Assembly: GCA_007859835.1 (NCBI GenBank)
Contig: SJPJ01000001.1
Location: forward strand, 6,889,260 to 6,953,259
DNA length: 64,000 bases
Reading direction: 5' to 3'
DNA from: Novipirellula herctigrandis
GTDB lineage: Bacteria; Planctomycetota; Planctomycetia; Pirellulales; Pirellulaceae
The notes under the pieces were generated by a model that was not told the origin of the DNA, did no database searches, and saw nothing but the letters and a program-made list of their open reading frames with translations. A program made the translations under genes and the position numbers. Shown piece by piece: positions 44,439 to 53,056 of the stretch (its first letter is position 1; every line of letters starts with the position of its first letter).

Positions 44439-45779
44439 ATGGGAGTTTGTTTGGTGTCGGGTACTTGTGTCATTGGATTGCAGTGGGGCGACGAAGCAAA
44501 GGGTAAGTTAGTCGACTTGCTCGCACCCCAATTTGACCTAGTTGTTCGCTACCAAGGTGGTGCGAATGCGGGGCATACGGTCGTCGCAGGAGATGAAACT
44601 TACAAATTGCATCATATCCCCAGCGGGATTTTGCACCCTCGCGTCCAAAATCTGATCACTCCTGGTGTCGTGCTTAACCCGGCTACGATGCTCGACGAAA
44701 TCGATGCATTGGCACCTCGTGGCGTAAAGTGCGAAGAAAACCTGTTGATCAGCGAACGGGCTCACTTGGTCATGCCTTGGCATATGGCCGAAGATCGTCA
44801 AATTAACGCGACCGAAGTTCGCGGCGAATCGATTGGGACGACGAATCGAGGAATTGGCCCGTGTTACCGCGACAAAGTCGGACGGACACACGCGATTCGA
44901 ATGACCGACTTGGTTCAAGCCCATCGCGACGATCGCATCCGAACGGTTGCGTTGCAGAAAATGGAACTGCTCAAAAACCTTGGGGCATCCGAAGAAGAAT
45001 TGCAACGGATCGCACCTGAAGTTGTTATCCCGATGGTTGCGGCCTGGGCCGAGCGATTGTCAGGCATGATCGGCGATACGACTGATTTGTTGCTTGATGC
45101 CGCAGAGCAAAACAAACGGATTCTTTTCGAAGGAGCTCAGGGAGCTCTGTTGGATATCGACCACGGGACGTATCCGTTTGTCACCAGTAGCAACAGCAGC
45201 GGTGTCGGGGTGTGTGCTGGCGCGGGTGTGCCGCCGAAGTGGATCGACCACGTGCTGGGGGTCTGCAAAGCTTACAGCACTCGCGTTGGTGGCGGTCCGT
45301 TTGTCACGGAATTAAGTGATGCCACGGGCGACCGGATTCGCGAACTTGGAAATGAATATGGCACCACGACCGGGCGTCCTCGACGATGTGGATGGTTTGA
45401 CGCGGTTGCCGTTCGCTATACCGCTCGATTGAGTGGCGTGACGCGTTTGTCGCTGATGATGATGGACGTGTTGGCCCACTTGGATGAACTGAAAGTATGT
45501 GTGGCTTACGAACTTGATGGAAAACAAATCACGCGTTTCCCAGGTCACGCCGATGAGCTTCGACGCTGCAAGCCGATCTATGAAACGATTTCGGGATGGA
45601 ACGAGCCAGTGGATCACGTTCGCAGCGTGGAAGAATTTCCTGAAAAAGCACTGGCTTACGTTCGCCGAATCGAAGAATTGGTTGGCGTTCCCGTAGGTGT
45701 GTTGTCGGTGGGGCCCGATCGAGCACAAACGATTTTCACCGAAGCTGCTTCGGTTTTGCAACTGCAACCTGTTGGCTGA
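44439..45779 (+). CDS. purA: Adenylosuccinate synthetase
   Basis: Catalyses GTP-dependent joining of IMP and aspartate, the first step from IMP to AMP. The N-terminal [14 protein letters not shown] carries the catalytic aspartate and the phosphate loop; [10 protein letters not shown] and [16 protein letters not shown] follow, and [13 protein letters not shown] near the C-terminal half is the aspartate-binding part. I start at ATG 44439, which gives 446 residues close to the family length; the frame is open upstream to 44313, adding 42 residues with no family match. It is followed 4 bases later by uppS. Confidence 0.96.
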   Translation: MGVCLVSGTCVIGLQWGDEAKGKLVDLLAPQFDLVVRYQGGANAGHTVVAGDETYKLHHIPSGILHPRVQNLITPGVVLNPATMLDEIDALAPRGVKCEENLLISERAHLVMPWHMAEDRQINATEVRGESIGTTNRGIGPCYRDKVGRTHAIRMTDLVQAHRDDRIRTVALQKMELLKNLGASEEELQRIAPEVVIPMVAAWAERLSGMIGDTTDLLLDAAEQNKRILFEGAQGALLDIDHGTYPFVTSSNSSGVGVCAGAGVPPKWIDHVLGVCKAYSTRVGGGPFVTELSDATGDRIRELGNEYGTTTGRPRRCGWFDAVAVRYTARLSGVTRLSLMMMDVLAHLDELKVCVAYELDGKQITRFPGHADELRRCKPIYETISGWNEPVDHVRSVEEFPEKALAYVRRIEELVGVPVGVLSVGPDRAQTIFTEAASVLQLQPVG

Positions 45780-45783
45780 GCCG

Positions 45784-46512
45784 ATGACCGAGACTCCTAT
45801 CGCGAATCGTCCCCGACACATTGCGATTATCATGGACGGAAACGGTCGTTGGGCCCAGTCGCGTGGATTGCCACGGATCGAAGGTCACCGACGCGGCGTT
45901 TCGACCGTGCGAATGATCAGCGAAACGGCAACGGAACTTGGGATCGAGGCCGTTACGCTGTATTGCCTTTCGAGCGAAAATTGGAAACGACCCAAGCAGG
46001 AACTCGACTTCTTGATGCATTTGCTCGAGCAGTATCTGGTTGAAGAACGCCGCACGATCATGGATCAGGGACTGAGGCTTAAGGTGATTGGGCGGCGAGA
46101 CCGGTTACCGAATGGGGTGATTGCCGAAATGGACAAGACGCTTGAGATGTCCAAAGACAATCCCGGCACTCAGTTGGTGTTGGCGATTGACTATGGTGGC
46201 CGAGACGAGCTCACGAAAGTCGCTCGGGAATTAGCTCGCGAAGTGGCCGAAGGTTCGATCACCGAATCTGAAATTTGCGAAGCATCCATCACCGAAAGGC
46301 TCTATACCGCTGGGCTACCCGAAGTTGATTTGATGATCCGTACCGGGGGCGATATGCGAGTGAGTAATTTCTTGCTGTGGCAATTGAGCTATGCGGAATT
46401 TTGGGTGACCGAAACGTGTTGGCCCGAATTTTCGCGAGAGAATTTTCTTGCCGCGATTGCTGAGTTCTCAGTGCGTCAACGTCGATTCGGTGGCCTTAGT
46501 GTTAATGAGTAA
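45784..46512 (+). CDS. uppS: Isoprenyl transferase (undecaprenyl diphosphate synthase)
   Basis: Cis-prenyltransferase that extends farnesyl diphosphate with isopentenyl diphosphate to make the lipid carrier for cell-wall and polysaccharide synthesis. The substrate motif IIMDGNGRWA (Asp18) is followed by CLSSENWKRP, DYGGRDEL and RTGGDMRVSNFLLWQ. The position of the Mg-binding Glu in E. coli (RTGGEHRISN) holds Asp here, a conservative change. Start ATG 45784 gives 242 residues, normal for the family; the frame extends upstream into purA. It lies in the purA-uppS-cdsA group, and cdsA follows after 6 bases. Confidence 0.95.
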   Translation: MTETPIANRPRHIAIIMDGNGRWAQSRGLPRIEGHRRGVSTVRMISETATELGIEAVTLYCLSSENWKRPKQELDFLMHLLEQYLVEERRTIMDQGLRLKVIGRRDRLPNGVIAEMDKTLEMSKDNPGTQLVLAIDYGGRDELTKVARELAREVAEGSITESEICEASITERLYTAGLPEVDLMIRTGGDMRVSNFLLWQLSYAEFWVTETCWPEFSRENFLAAIAEFSVRQRRFGGLSVNE

Positions 46513-46518
46513 TTTCGC

Positions 46519-47547
46519 GTGTTAATTGATCGCCTAAAGACTTCCGCCGTTTTGATCGTACTCATCGGAGCGCTCGTTTATTTGGATGCGAAGCATTCGT
46601 TCTCTGGTGGCGAAGGCTTGTGGTTGTTGCCCGTGTTGTTGTTCTTTGCCCTCGGGACGGCATGGGATTTGTCGGGACTCGTGAAAGCGAGTGGTCGGTC
46701 GATTTCACGATCGACAACGTTGGCCGCTACGGCGACGGTGACGATATCTGCGGGGGTGCCGCTGTTTTGGTCGGTTTCCGGTCGGACGTCGGTTGGGAAT
46801 GTTGTGATTGGGAACCTAGGCTGGATCGTCATTGGTGCCATCGTTGCAGTGATGATTGCAATCGGACGCGAAATGGCTGTCTTTCACGGCGCGGACCTGA
46901 CGAAGAACTCCGATCAGGATTCGCAAGAAGATCGGAGCCCAAATTCCGATCAAGAATCTGCCCAAAAAAAACACCAAAATGGTTCCGCAATCGACCGCAC
47001 CTCATCGGCCGTATTCGTGTCGCTTTACGTCGGGCTGCCAATGGCGATGCTCGTTTCGCTGCGAGGGATGGGTAGCGGGAATTGGGGGTTGCTTGCCCTG
47101 TTGACCACGATCGCGGTGACAAAGTCATCTGACGCCGGAGCCTATTTTGTTGGTCGGGCGATCGGGCGACACAAATTGATTCCGCGGCTCAGCCCAGGTA
47201 AGACCATCGAAGGGGCGTTGGGTGGAGTCCTAACCAGTACGATCGTTGCGTTTGTATTTCTGGCTTGGATTTTTCCATCGTTCATGGCAGCTACGGCTCC
47301 TGCGGACGCTGCAGCGATGGGGGTACCGCCTTTTTGGAGAGCCTTGGTGCTCGGTCCGATGTTGGCAGTGTCCGGAATGCTCGGCGATTTAGCGGAATCT
47401 TTGGTCAAGCGTGATGCTGCGGCAAAAGACAGTGGCAATTGGCTGCCAGGGCTCGGTGGAGTTTGGGATGTGACGGATTCGTTGATCGCAGCAGTGATGC
47501 CGGCGTATTTGTGCTTTGCCTTTGGCGTTGCAGGACCAATGATGTAG
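46519..47547 (+). CDS. cdsA: Phosphatidate cytidylyltransferase
   Basis: Integral membrane enzyme that turns phosphatidic acid and CTP into CDP-diacylglycerol, precursor of all phospholipids. It has about eight hydrophobic segments and the signature SPGKTIEGALGG, then LAESLVKRDAAAKDSGNWLP followed by GLGGVWDVTDSL. A charged loop (about residues 130-165) with repeated Ser/Asp/Gln is unusual. The start is GTG 46519. It is translated close behind uppS, so isoprenoid carrier and phospholipid supply are linked in one unit. Confidence 0.93.
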   Translation: MLIDRLKTSAVLIVLIGALVYLDAKHSFSGGEGLWLLPVLLFFALGTAWDLSGLVKASGRSISRSTTLAATATVTISAGVPLFWSVSGRTSVGNVVIGNLGWIVIGAIVAVMIAIGREMAVFHGADLTKNSDQDSQEDRSPNSDQESAQKKHQNGSAIDRTSSAVFVSLYVGLPMAMLVSLRGMGSGNWGLLALLTTIAVTKSSDAGAYFVGRAIGRHKLIPRLSPGKTIEGALGGVLTSTIVAFVFLAWIFPSFMAATAPADAAAMGVPPFWRALVLGPMLAVSGMLGDLAESLVKRDAAAKDSGNWLPGLGGVWDVTDSLIAAVMPAYLCFAFGVAGPMM

Positions 47548-47671
47548 GTAGTTTGCGGCTTTTGCGTCTCGGCGACGAGAGTGAAAAGTCTTTGTATTTT
47601 CACCCTTTCGGAATGTAATAAGAAAGATCGTCAGAAAAGAAAGTAGCAACGCTCGTCAGAGCATGTTTGTA

Positions 47672-47714
47672 GAGGTCCCGCCGCCTGGGCGACGGTTGTT
47701 GGGCCTCCTTTTTT
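47672..47714 (+). terminator. Candidate intrinsic terminator or attenuator before phoH
   Basis: GAGGTCCC (47672-47679) can pair with GGGCCTC (47701-47707) with one bulged base, and six T residues (47709-47714) follow. It could end the cdsA transcript or act as an attenuator in the leader of phoH, which starts 23 bases downstream. Confidence 0.45.
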
Positions 47715-47737
47715 GAGCGAATCCAACAGGAATTTGA

Positions 47738-48691
47738 ATGACCGAAGCGACTCTAGCGATCGCCAATGCGGATGAAATCTTGGCCCTTTTTGGGCCTCGC
47801 GATCAGCATGTGCGCAAACTCAAACGTCTGTTTGATGTCAGTATCACGCAGCGAGACGGCAAAATTCGGATCGCAGGTGAGGAAGAACGTGTCCAGCAGG
47901 CGACGCGTGCCCTCGAAAAAATGCGGCAAATTTCTCTGAAGAAAGGGACGCTCAGCATCGACGACGTCGACGGTGTGGCGACGGAATACGGAGCGATTGT
48001 CGAAGGAGCTATCCCGCGAATCGGCGGCGACGAGATCGATATCCAGCATGCTGGGCGTCGAATCAAGCCGCGAACGCCGGGACAGGCGAATTATGTTGAT
48101 ACCATTCGACGCCACGATTTGACCTTCGCCTCGGGGCCAGCCGGAAGCGGAAAGACCTATTTAGCAGTTGCGATGGCCGTTGAAGCACTGCGTGCTGGTT
48201 TAGTCCGAAAAATAGTGCTCGTGCGTCCAGCAGTCGAGGCGGGAGAGAGTTTGGGGTTCCTTCCGGGGGATTTGCGTGCCAAACTTAACCCGTACCTGCG
48301 GCCGTTGATGGATGCGTTAGGCGAAATGATTGATTACGATCAAGCTCGGACCTTAATGGAGCAGGATGTAATCGAGGTGATTCCGTTGGCGTATATGCGT
48401 GGCCGAACACTTAACGATGCGTTTATTATTTTGGATGAAGCCCAGAATACGACGGTAGCCCAAATGAAAATGTTTCTCACCCGAATGGGCGAGCAAAGTA
48501 AAATGGTGGTCAGTGGTGATACGTCACAACAAGACCTACCGCGAGGAATCACCAGCGGTTTGAAGGACGCGATGCATCGTCTCGGCAAAATTGAAGGGAT
48601 TGGCTCGGTCCATCTTCGGGAATCCGATATCGTACGACATCGGTTGGTCAGGCGAATCGTCAAAGCATACGATACTCATCGCGATGAGTAG
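47738..48691 (+). CDS. PhoH-family ATPase
   Basis: A P-loop ATPase with a KH-like N-terminal part (about residues 10-75) and PhoH domain. Walker A is GPAGSGKT (133-140), followed by KIVLVRPAVEAGESLGFLPG and the Walker B region AFIILDEAQNTT. PhoH proteins next to ybeY are thought to act in RNA handling or ribosome maturation; the exact reaction is not established. The length of 317 residues is typical. It overlaps the next gene, and the order phoH-7TM-HD-ybeY is a widely conserved cluster. A hairpin with T-run lies just upstream. Confidence 0.93.
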   Translation: MTEATLAIANADEILALFGPRDQHVRKLKRLFDVSITQRDGKIRIAGEEERVQQATRALEKMRQISLKKGTLSIDDVDGVATEYGAIVEGAIPRIGGDEIDIQHAGRRIKPRTPGQANYVDTIRRHDLTFASGPAGSGKTYLAVAMAVEALRAGLVRKIVLVRPAVEAGESLGFLPGDLRAKLNPYLRPLMDALGEMIDYDQARTLMEQDVIEVIPLAYMRGRTLNDAFIILDEAQNTTVAQMKMFLTRMGEQSKMVVSGDTSQQDLPRGITSGLKDAMHRLGKIEGIGSVHLRESDIVRHRLVRRIVKAYDTHRDE

Positions 48692-51086
48692 CACTACCAA
48701 CAAACCACGGACCCGCGCCGAACGCATCGAGTCGCTTGGAATCCCCAAGCCGCGTTTCATCCAGTGGTGGGAGCAAGGCGACAAAGGAGATTTTTCACTG
48801 CGAGTCGCCATGGCGGTGATGGCGGCGTTTCTGATGTTGGTGTTGTGCCAATCGTGGAAGCCGCCATTTGCTTATCGCAAAGGAGAGATTCTCTCACGTG
48901 ACCTGATCACCCGAGTGACCTTCCAAGTTCCGGACGAGTTAGAAACGGATGCGGTGCGCCGTCAAAAGCGACGTGAAGAACCCGTGCTCTATCGTAATCG
49001 CAGCAAGTCGCTCGATCAATTGCGGGCGATCCTCAAAGACCAACTCTTCTTGGTGCTCGGGGCGGAATCATACGAGCAGATGAACCAAGATGAGCGGAGT
49101 GCCTTTGCACAGTTCTACTCTGGCACTGGCACTGGCACTGGCACTGTAGCCGAGGGCGACGCGGCCGAAACCGGCGATACTCCGGATGAACGCTTTGCAC
49201 TTCTGAAATCGGTTTTGGCGAGTGATCCCGAATTGGTCAAAGTGGACGAAGCGATCTCACTTGCAATGAAGCCAATCTATGAACATGGTTTGCTTCGTTC
49301 GATGCAGCATTCGCCCGAACAAGGGAACCAACGGGTCATCATGGTTTATTTGGCGGGGCAACCGGATGACGCGGTGCCAGTCGAAGCGAGCAAGGTTCGG
49401 ATTGCACAGGCTTCCACCGAACTGCAAGGACTCGTCCACGAGTATTTTCGGTTGCGTTTTGATAACGACCTCGACCCAAAAGATTCGGTGGCGCATATGA
49501 TCAGCGATTGGATCGTAGGCGAATTGCCAAAATACGAAACATTGCAGTATGACGATGAGTTGAGTGAAAAAGCGAGATCGGCAGCCGCCGCGCGAGTCGA
49601 CCCTGTGATGACAACGTACTACTCCGGCGATTCAAAGTTGGCCGATGCTGGCAAACCGCTGGCAGAAAAAGAGTTGGCGCTGTTACGTGTGGAAGCGCGC
49701 GAGTTTGTCACGAGGATGGGGTGGCGAGATAAAATTGCTCGTTTCTTGGCCTATGCCGGCATGATGGCGGCTCTTTACTTGTTGTGCGGATCGTACATCT
49801 TTTTTGTCGAAGATCGCTCGTTAGTTTTAGATCGCAACAAGTTAGCCAAAATGTTGGTGCTCATTGTTGCCACCGTGGTTCTGTGTTACTACGCCGCACG
49901 CGATGAATGGCGAAGTGAGTTGATTCCTTTGGTTCTCGCATCGACGGTTGCCGCAGTCGTCTATGGGCGCGAGTTGTCGCTGTTGTTGATGGCAGCGGTT
50001 TGTTTGAGCGTGACCCTTTTCTTGGGAGCAAGTATCTCGGAGTTGGTCATGTTGTTGGCTGCAAGCACCAGTTGCATGTTGTTGTTAGGCCGCATTCGCA
50101 CTCGCACGCATTTGTTGTACGTCGGTGCCATTTCGGCTGCGATTACGGCGGTGACGGTAATCGGTGTTGGCGTTGTCACGGGACAAACTTTGTCGGCAAG
50201 TGATTTAGGGAGCGAAATCGAGCAGGCTTATAGCGGACCGCAATTTGAAACCGTCGTTTTGGGCCTTGGACGTGAATCGCTTTGGGCCGGTCTTTGCATC
50301 CTGGTCTCTGCGGCGGCGATGACCGGACTGCTGCCGTTGGTCGAAAAAGCCTTCGGCGTACAGACGGATTTGAGCTTGTTAGAGCTGGGTGACGCCAGCC
50401 ATCCGCTATTGAGGCGGTTGGCCCAACGTGCACCGGGAACCTACAACCATTCGATCAACGTGGCGTCGATCGCCGAAGCGGCAGCCGATGCGATCGGTGC
50501 CAACGGGCTGCTGGTTCGCGTGGGAGCCTATTTCCACGATATCGGCAAAATGTTCAAACCAGAGTACTTTATCGAAAACCAAATTGCGGGAGTCAATCAA
50601 CACGATTCGCTGCAACCGGCGATGAGTACTCTCGTGATTATCGCGCATGTGAAAGATGGAGCCGATTTGGCGCGTAGTCACCATTTGCCCGAATCGATTG
50701 TCGACTTTATTTTGCAACATCACGGCACGACGCTGGTCGAATATTTCTATCGTGAAGCGGCACGCCGCAGCGAAGAAGACCCCAACGGGGAATCGGTCAG
50801 CGACAAAGATTTTCGTTATCCTGGTCCCAAGCCGCAAACGCTTGAAGCGGCCGTAATGATGTTGGCCGATACGGTCGAAAGTGCCAGCCGTACGCTGGTC
50901 GATCCGACGCCCTCACGAATTCAAGGTCTTGTTGATACGATTTCCCAGAAGAAGATGGCGGATGGGCAATTTGATGAATGCGGATTAACTTTCCGTCAAT
51001 TAGACCGAGTTCGCACTAGTCTTGTGAAGTCTCTTACTGCAATCTATCACGCACGTGTCAAATACCCTGGACAACAATCCGCCTAA
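48684..51086 (+). CDS. 7TM receptor-type HD phosphohydrolase (PgpH/YqfF family)
   Basis: Membrane HD-domain hydrolase. An N-terminal helix (about residues 35-55) is followed by an extracytoplasmic 7TMR-HDED domain, a cluster of seven helices (about 355-545) and a cytoplasmic HD domain: GTYNHSINVASIAEAAAD, then GAYFHDIGKMFKPEYF with His618-Asp619. In Listeria the homologue degrades cyclic-di-AMP; that function here is inferred, and no diadenylate cyclase is in the window. A 6-bp repeat adds Gly-Thr units at 49122-49145. ATG 48684 gives 800 residues and overlaps the phoH stop by 8 bases; the frame extends further upstream inside phoH. Confidence 0.92.
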   Translation: MSSTTNKPRTRAERIESLGIPKPRFIQWWEQGDKGDFSLRVAMAVMAAFLMLVLCQSWKPPFAYRKGEILSRDLITRVTFQVPDELETDAVRRQKRREEPVLYRNRSKSLDQLRAILKDQLFLVLGAESYEQMNQDERSAFAQFYSGTGTGTGTVAEGDAAETGDTPDERFALLKSVLASDPELVKVDEAISLAMKPIYEHGLLRSMQHSPEQGNQRVIMVYLAGQPDDAVPVEASKVRIAQASTELQGLVHEYFRLRFDNDLDPKDSVAHMISDWIVGELPKYETLQYDDELSEKARSAAAARVDPVMTTYYSGDSKLADAGKPLAEKELALLRVEAREFVTRMGWRDKIARFLAYAGMMAALYLLCGSYIFFVEDRSLVLDRNKLAKMLVLIVATVVLCYYAARDEWRSELIPLVLASTVAAVVYGRELSLLLMAAVCLSVTLFLGASISELVMLLAASTSCMLLLGRIRTRTHLLYVGAISAAITAVTVIGVGVVTGQTLSASDLGSEIEQAYSGPQFETVVLGLGRESLWAGLCILVSAAAMTGLLPLVEKAFGVQTDLSLLELGDASHPLLRRLAQRAPGTYNHSINVASIAEAAADAIGANGLLVRVGAYFHDIGKMFKPEYFIENQIAGVNQHDSLQPAMSTLVIIAHVKDGADLARSHHLPESIVDFILQHHGTTLVEYFYREAARRSEEDPNGESVSDKDFRYPGPKPQTLEAAVMMLADTVESASRTLVDPTPSRIQGLVDTISQKKMADGQFDECGLTFRQLDRVRTSLVKSLTAIYHARVKYPGQQSA
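49122..49145 (+). repeat. 6-bp in-frame repeat, 4 units
   Basis: Four units of ggcact encode Gly-Thr repeats in the 7TM-HD protein. Confidence 0.9.
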
Positions 51087-51612
51087 TCATTCTTCCGAGA
51101 GTGAACTTTCTGTCGAAGTGATCGCGGACGACCCTTTACCGGCGTCGTGTTCGGTAGGGCGAATTCGCGTTGCGGTTCAACAAGCGGCTGCGCATCGAGG
51201 TTACCGCCAAGGCGAAATCGGTGTGCGTGTTACCAACGATGTAGCCATTCGCGAGATTAACCGTCGGCATTTAGATCATGATTATGAAACCGACGTGATT
51301 AGTTTCGCCTACCTAGCTGAGCCTCCGCGAATCGAAGGGGAGTTGGTCGTCAGTATCGAAACGGCTTCGCGTTTTGCCGATCAATTGAGTTGGTCCCTTG
51401 AATATGAACTGTTGCTTTACGTCGTTCATGGAACGCTACATATCACCGAAATGGATGATCAAACACCCCGAGAAAGACAGGAAATGCGAGTGGCGGAACG
51501 CGAAGTGATGCGAAAGTTGGGTGTCGATGTGGCCGTGCAATTTGGTCCTGATACCAGTGGCTCGGATTCCTTTCGGACACGTGCCCGAGAAAAGGGGGGA
51601 TCCACAAAATGA
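51055..51612 (+). CDS. ybeY: Endoribonuclease YbeY
   Basis: A metal-dependent RNase involved in 16S rRNA 3' maturation and ribosome quality control. The metal motif reads HGTLHITEMDD: His125 and His129 are kept, but the third expected ligand of the H-G-x-L-H-x5-H motif is Asp135. The upstream fold segments TNDVAIREINRRHL, TDVISFAY and GELVVSIETA match the family. At 185 residues it has a slightly longer tail (charged, ending in RAREKGGSTK). GTG 51055 starts inside the upstream HD gene (32-base overlap), and the next gene overlaps by 4 bases (ATGA). Confidence 0.93.
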   Translation: MSNTLDNNPPNHSSESELSVEVIADDPLPASCSVGRIRVAVQQAAAHRGYRQGEIGVRVTNDVAIREINRRHLDHDYETDVISFAYLAEPPRIEGELVVSIETASRFADQLSWSLEYELLLYVVHGTLHITEMDDQTPRERQEMRVAEREVMRKLGVDVAVQFGPDTSGSDSFRTRAREKGGSTK

Positions 51613-52898
51613 CGCCTTTTCTTTTCTGGTGGGTTCTGTCTGGTTGTGGTTTCATCCTTAGCAGTATCGGCGGCCTTGGTGGCGAACTACTTGACCGTTT
51701 TGCGGGACGCTCCCTCGAAGCCTACTGTCGGCTCAATAAAGATCGCGAACGATTCGGGGCGGTGATTGATCATCAAGACGCTACGATCCGCGGCAGCGAA
51801 TACTTACGGATGATTGGCACGACACTGTTTTTGATCGGGGGCACTGCCGGACTGTTCGCTGCAGAGGTGCAGCCCAAAGGAACCGACTTGGCGATTTGGG
51901 GTGTCGGTGCAGGGTTGTCGATGATGTTGATTCACATTTGGATTCCTGCAGCAGTGACGCGGTTTGCGTCGACCCAAGTGCTATATCACACGTGGCCGTT
52001 TTGGCGAAGCTTGTCGATTTTGATGTTGCCGCTTTCGGGACCCGGCGAATTGGTGGAAGTGATCACCCGACGGTTGGCGGGGAAGCAAGAACACGAGGAC
52101 GAAGAGGAAGAGCAACTCGAAGATGAAATTCGAACAATTGTCACCGCAGGAGAACGCGAAGGTTTTTTTGGGCCAGGCGTTCGCGAGATGATTCAGGGCG
52201 TGATGACGCTTCACGAAGACACGGTTGGTCATATCATGACGCCGCGTGGGGATGTCGATGCGCTCGATGTTGCATGGAGTTGGGAAGAAATTCTCAAAAC
52301 GATCGTCGAAGCAGGGCGAACACGTCTGCCTGTCTATGAAGGGACTCTCGATAATGTAGTCGGAATTCTATATGTAAAAGACTTGCTTCCCTACTTACAG
52401 AAAGACGGCGAGCCAGACCAACCGATCACCGAGATCATGCGGCGCAGTTGGTTCGTGCCCGTAGATCGCTCGGTAGAGATTTTGCTTCGCGAATTTCTAC
52501 ATAGTCGAAGTCACATGGCGATTGTGCTCGACGAGTTTCAGCAAACGGCAGGCGTCGTCACGATCGAAGATGCACTTGAGGAAATTGTGGGTGAGATTGT
52601 CGACGAGTCCGACGAAGAAGAGGAAATCGGGTTAAAGGTTATCGACGATGATACCGTCGAAGTGGATGGGCGTTTGATGATCGATGATCTGAACGAATTG
52701 CTCGGATGGAATTTGCCTGAGAGTGACGATTACGAAACGGTTGCCGGCTACGTTTTGTTTCATTCCGGGGTGATCCCTGAGGCTGGTCACCGTTTGACGC
52801 TTGGCGATTCAGAAATTGAAATTTTGAAAGCCAGCAGCCGGAAGATCGATTCGATGCGAATCCGTCGTGATAACGAGAAAGACCAAAAAGTCGGTTAA
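51609..52898 (+). CDS. CorC/HlyC-type CBS-domain membrane protein
   Basis: Member of the CNNM/CorC group, proposed in metal (Mg/Co) transport or homeostasis. N-terminal hydrophobic helices lie near residues 3-22, 70-92, 96-118 and 130-150. A pair of CBS domains follows (about 205-325: GHIMTPRGDVDALDV, GILYVKDLLPYLQ, MAIVLDEFQQTAGVVTIEDALEEIVGEI), and the C-terminus has the transporter-associated domain (VDGRLMIDDLNELLGW). An acidic stretch (EDEEEEQLEDE) links membrane and CBS parts. ATGA overlap with ybeY shows translational coupling, part of the phoH-HD-ybeY cluster. Confidence 0.9.
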   Translation: MTPFLFWWVLSGCGFILSSIGGLGGELLDRFAGRSLEAYCRLNKDRERFGAVIDHQDATIRGSEYLRMIGTTLFLIGGTAGLFAAEVQPKGTDLAIWGVGAGLSMMLIHIWIPAAVTRFASTQVLYHTWPFWRSLSILMLPLSGPGELVEVITRRLAGKQEHEDEEEEQLEDEIRTIVTAGEREGFFGPGVREMIQGVMTLHEDTVGHIMTPRGDVDALDVAWSWEEILKTIVEAGRTRLPVYEGTLDNVVGILYVKDLLPYLQKDGEPDQPITEIMRRSWFVPVDRSVEILLREFLHSRSHMAIVLDEFQQTAGVVTIEDALEEIVGEIVDESDEEEEIGLKVIDDDTVEVDGRLMIDDLNELLGWNLPESDDYETVAGYVLFHSGVIPEAGHRLTLGDSEIEILKASSRKIDSMRIRRDNEKDQKVG

Positions 52899-53056
52899 TC
52901 GCGTGATTGTCGAGTTGTTGCCGCCTAGCTACACTATTGCAAGCTATATCAAAATTTACTCGCGGCACTCTTTTCGACTGCACCCGTTTTGTCTGCACCA
53001 AGAATGCAGCGTGCCGCGGACTTCTGACATCTATCCTCTTCAGACCGGAATCGCGA

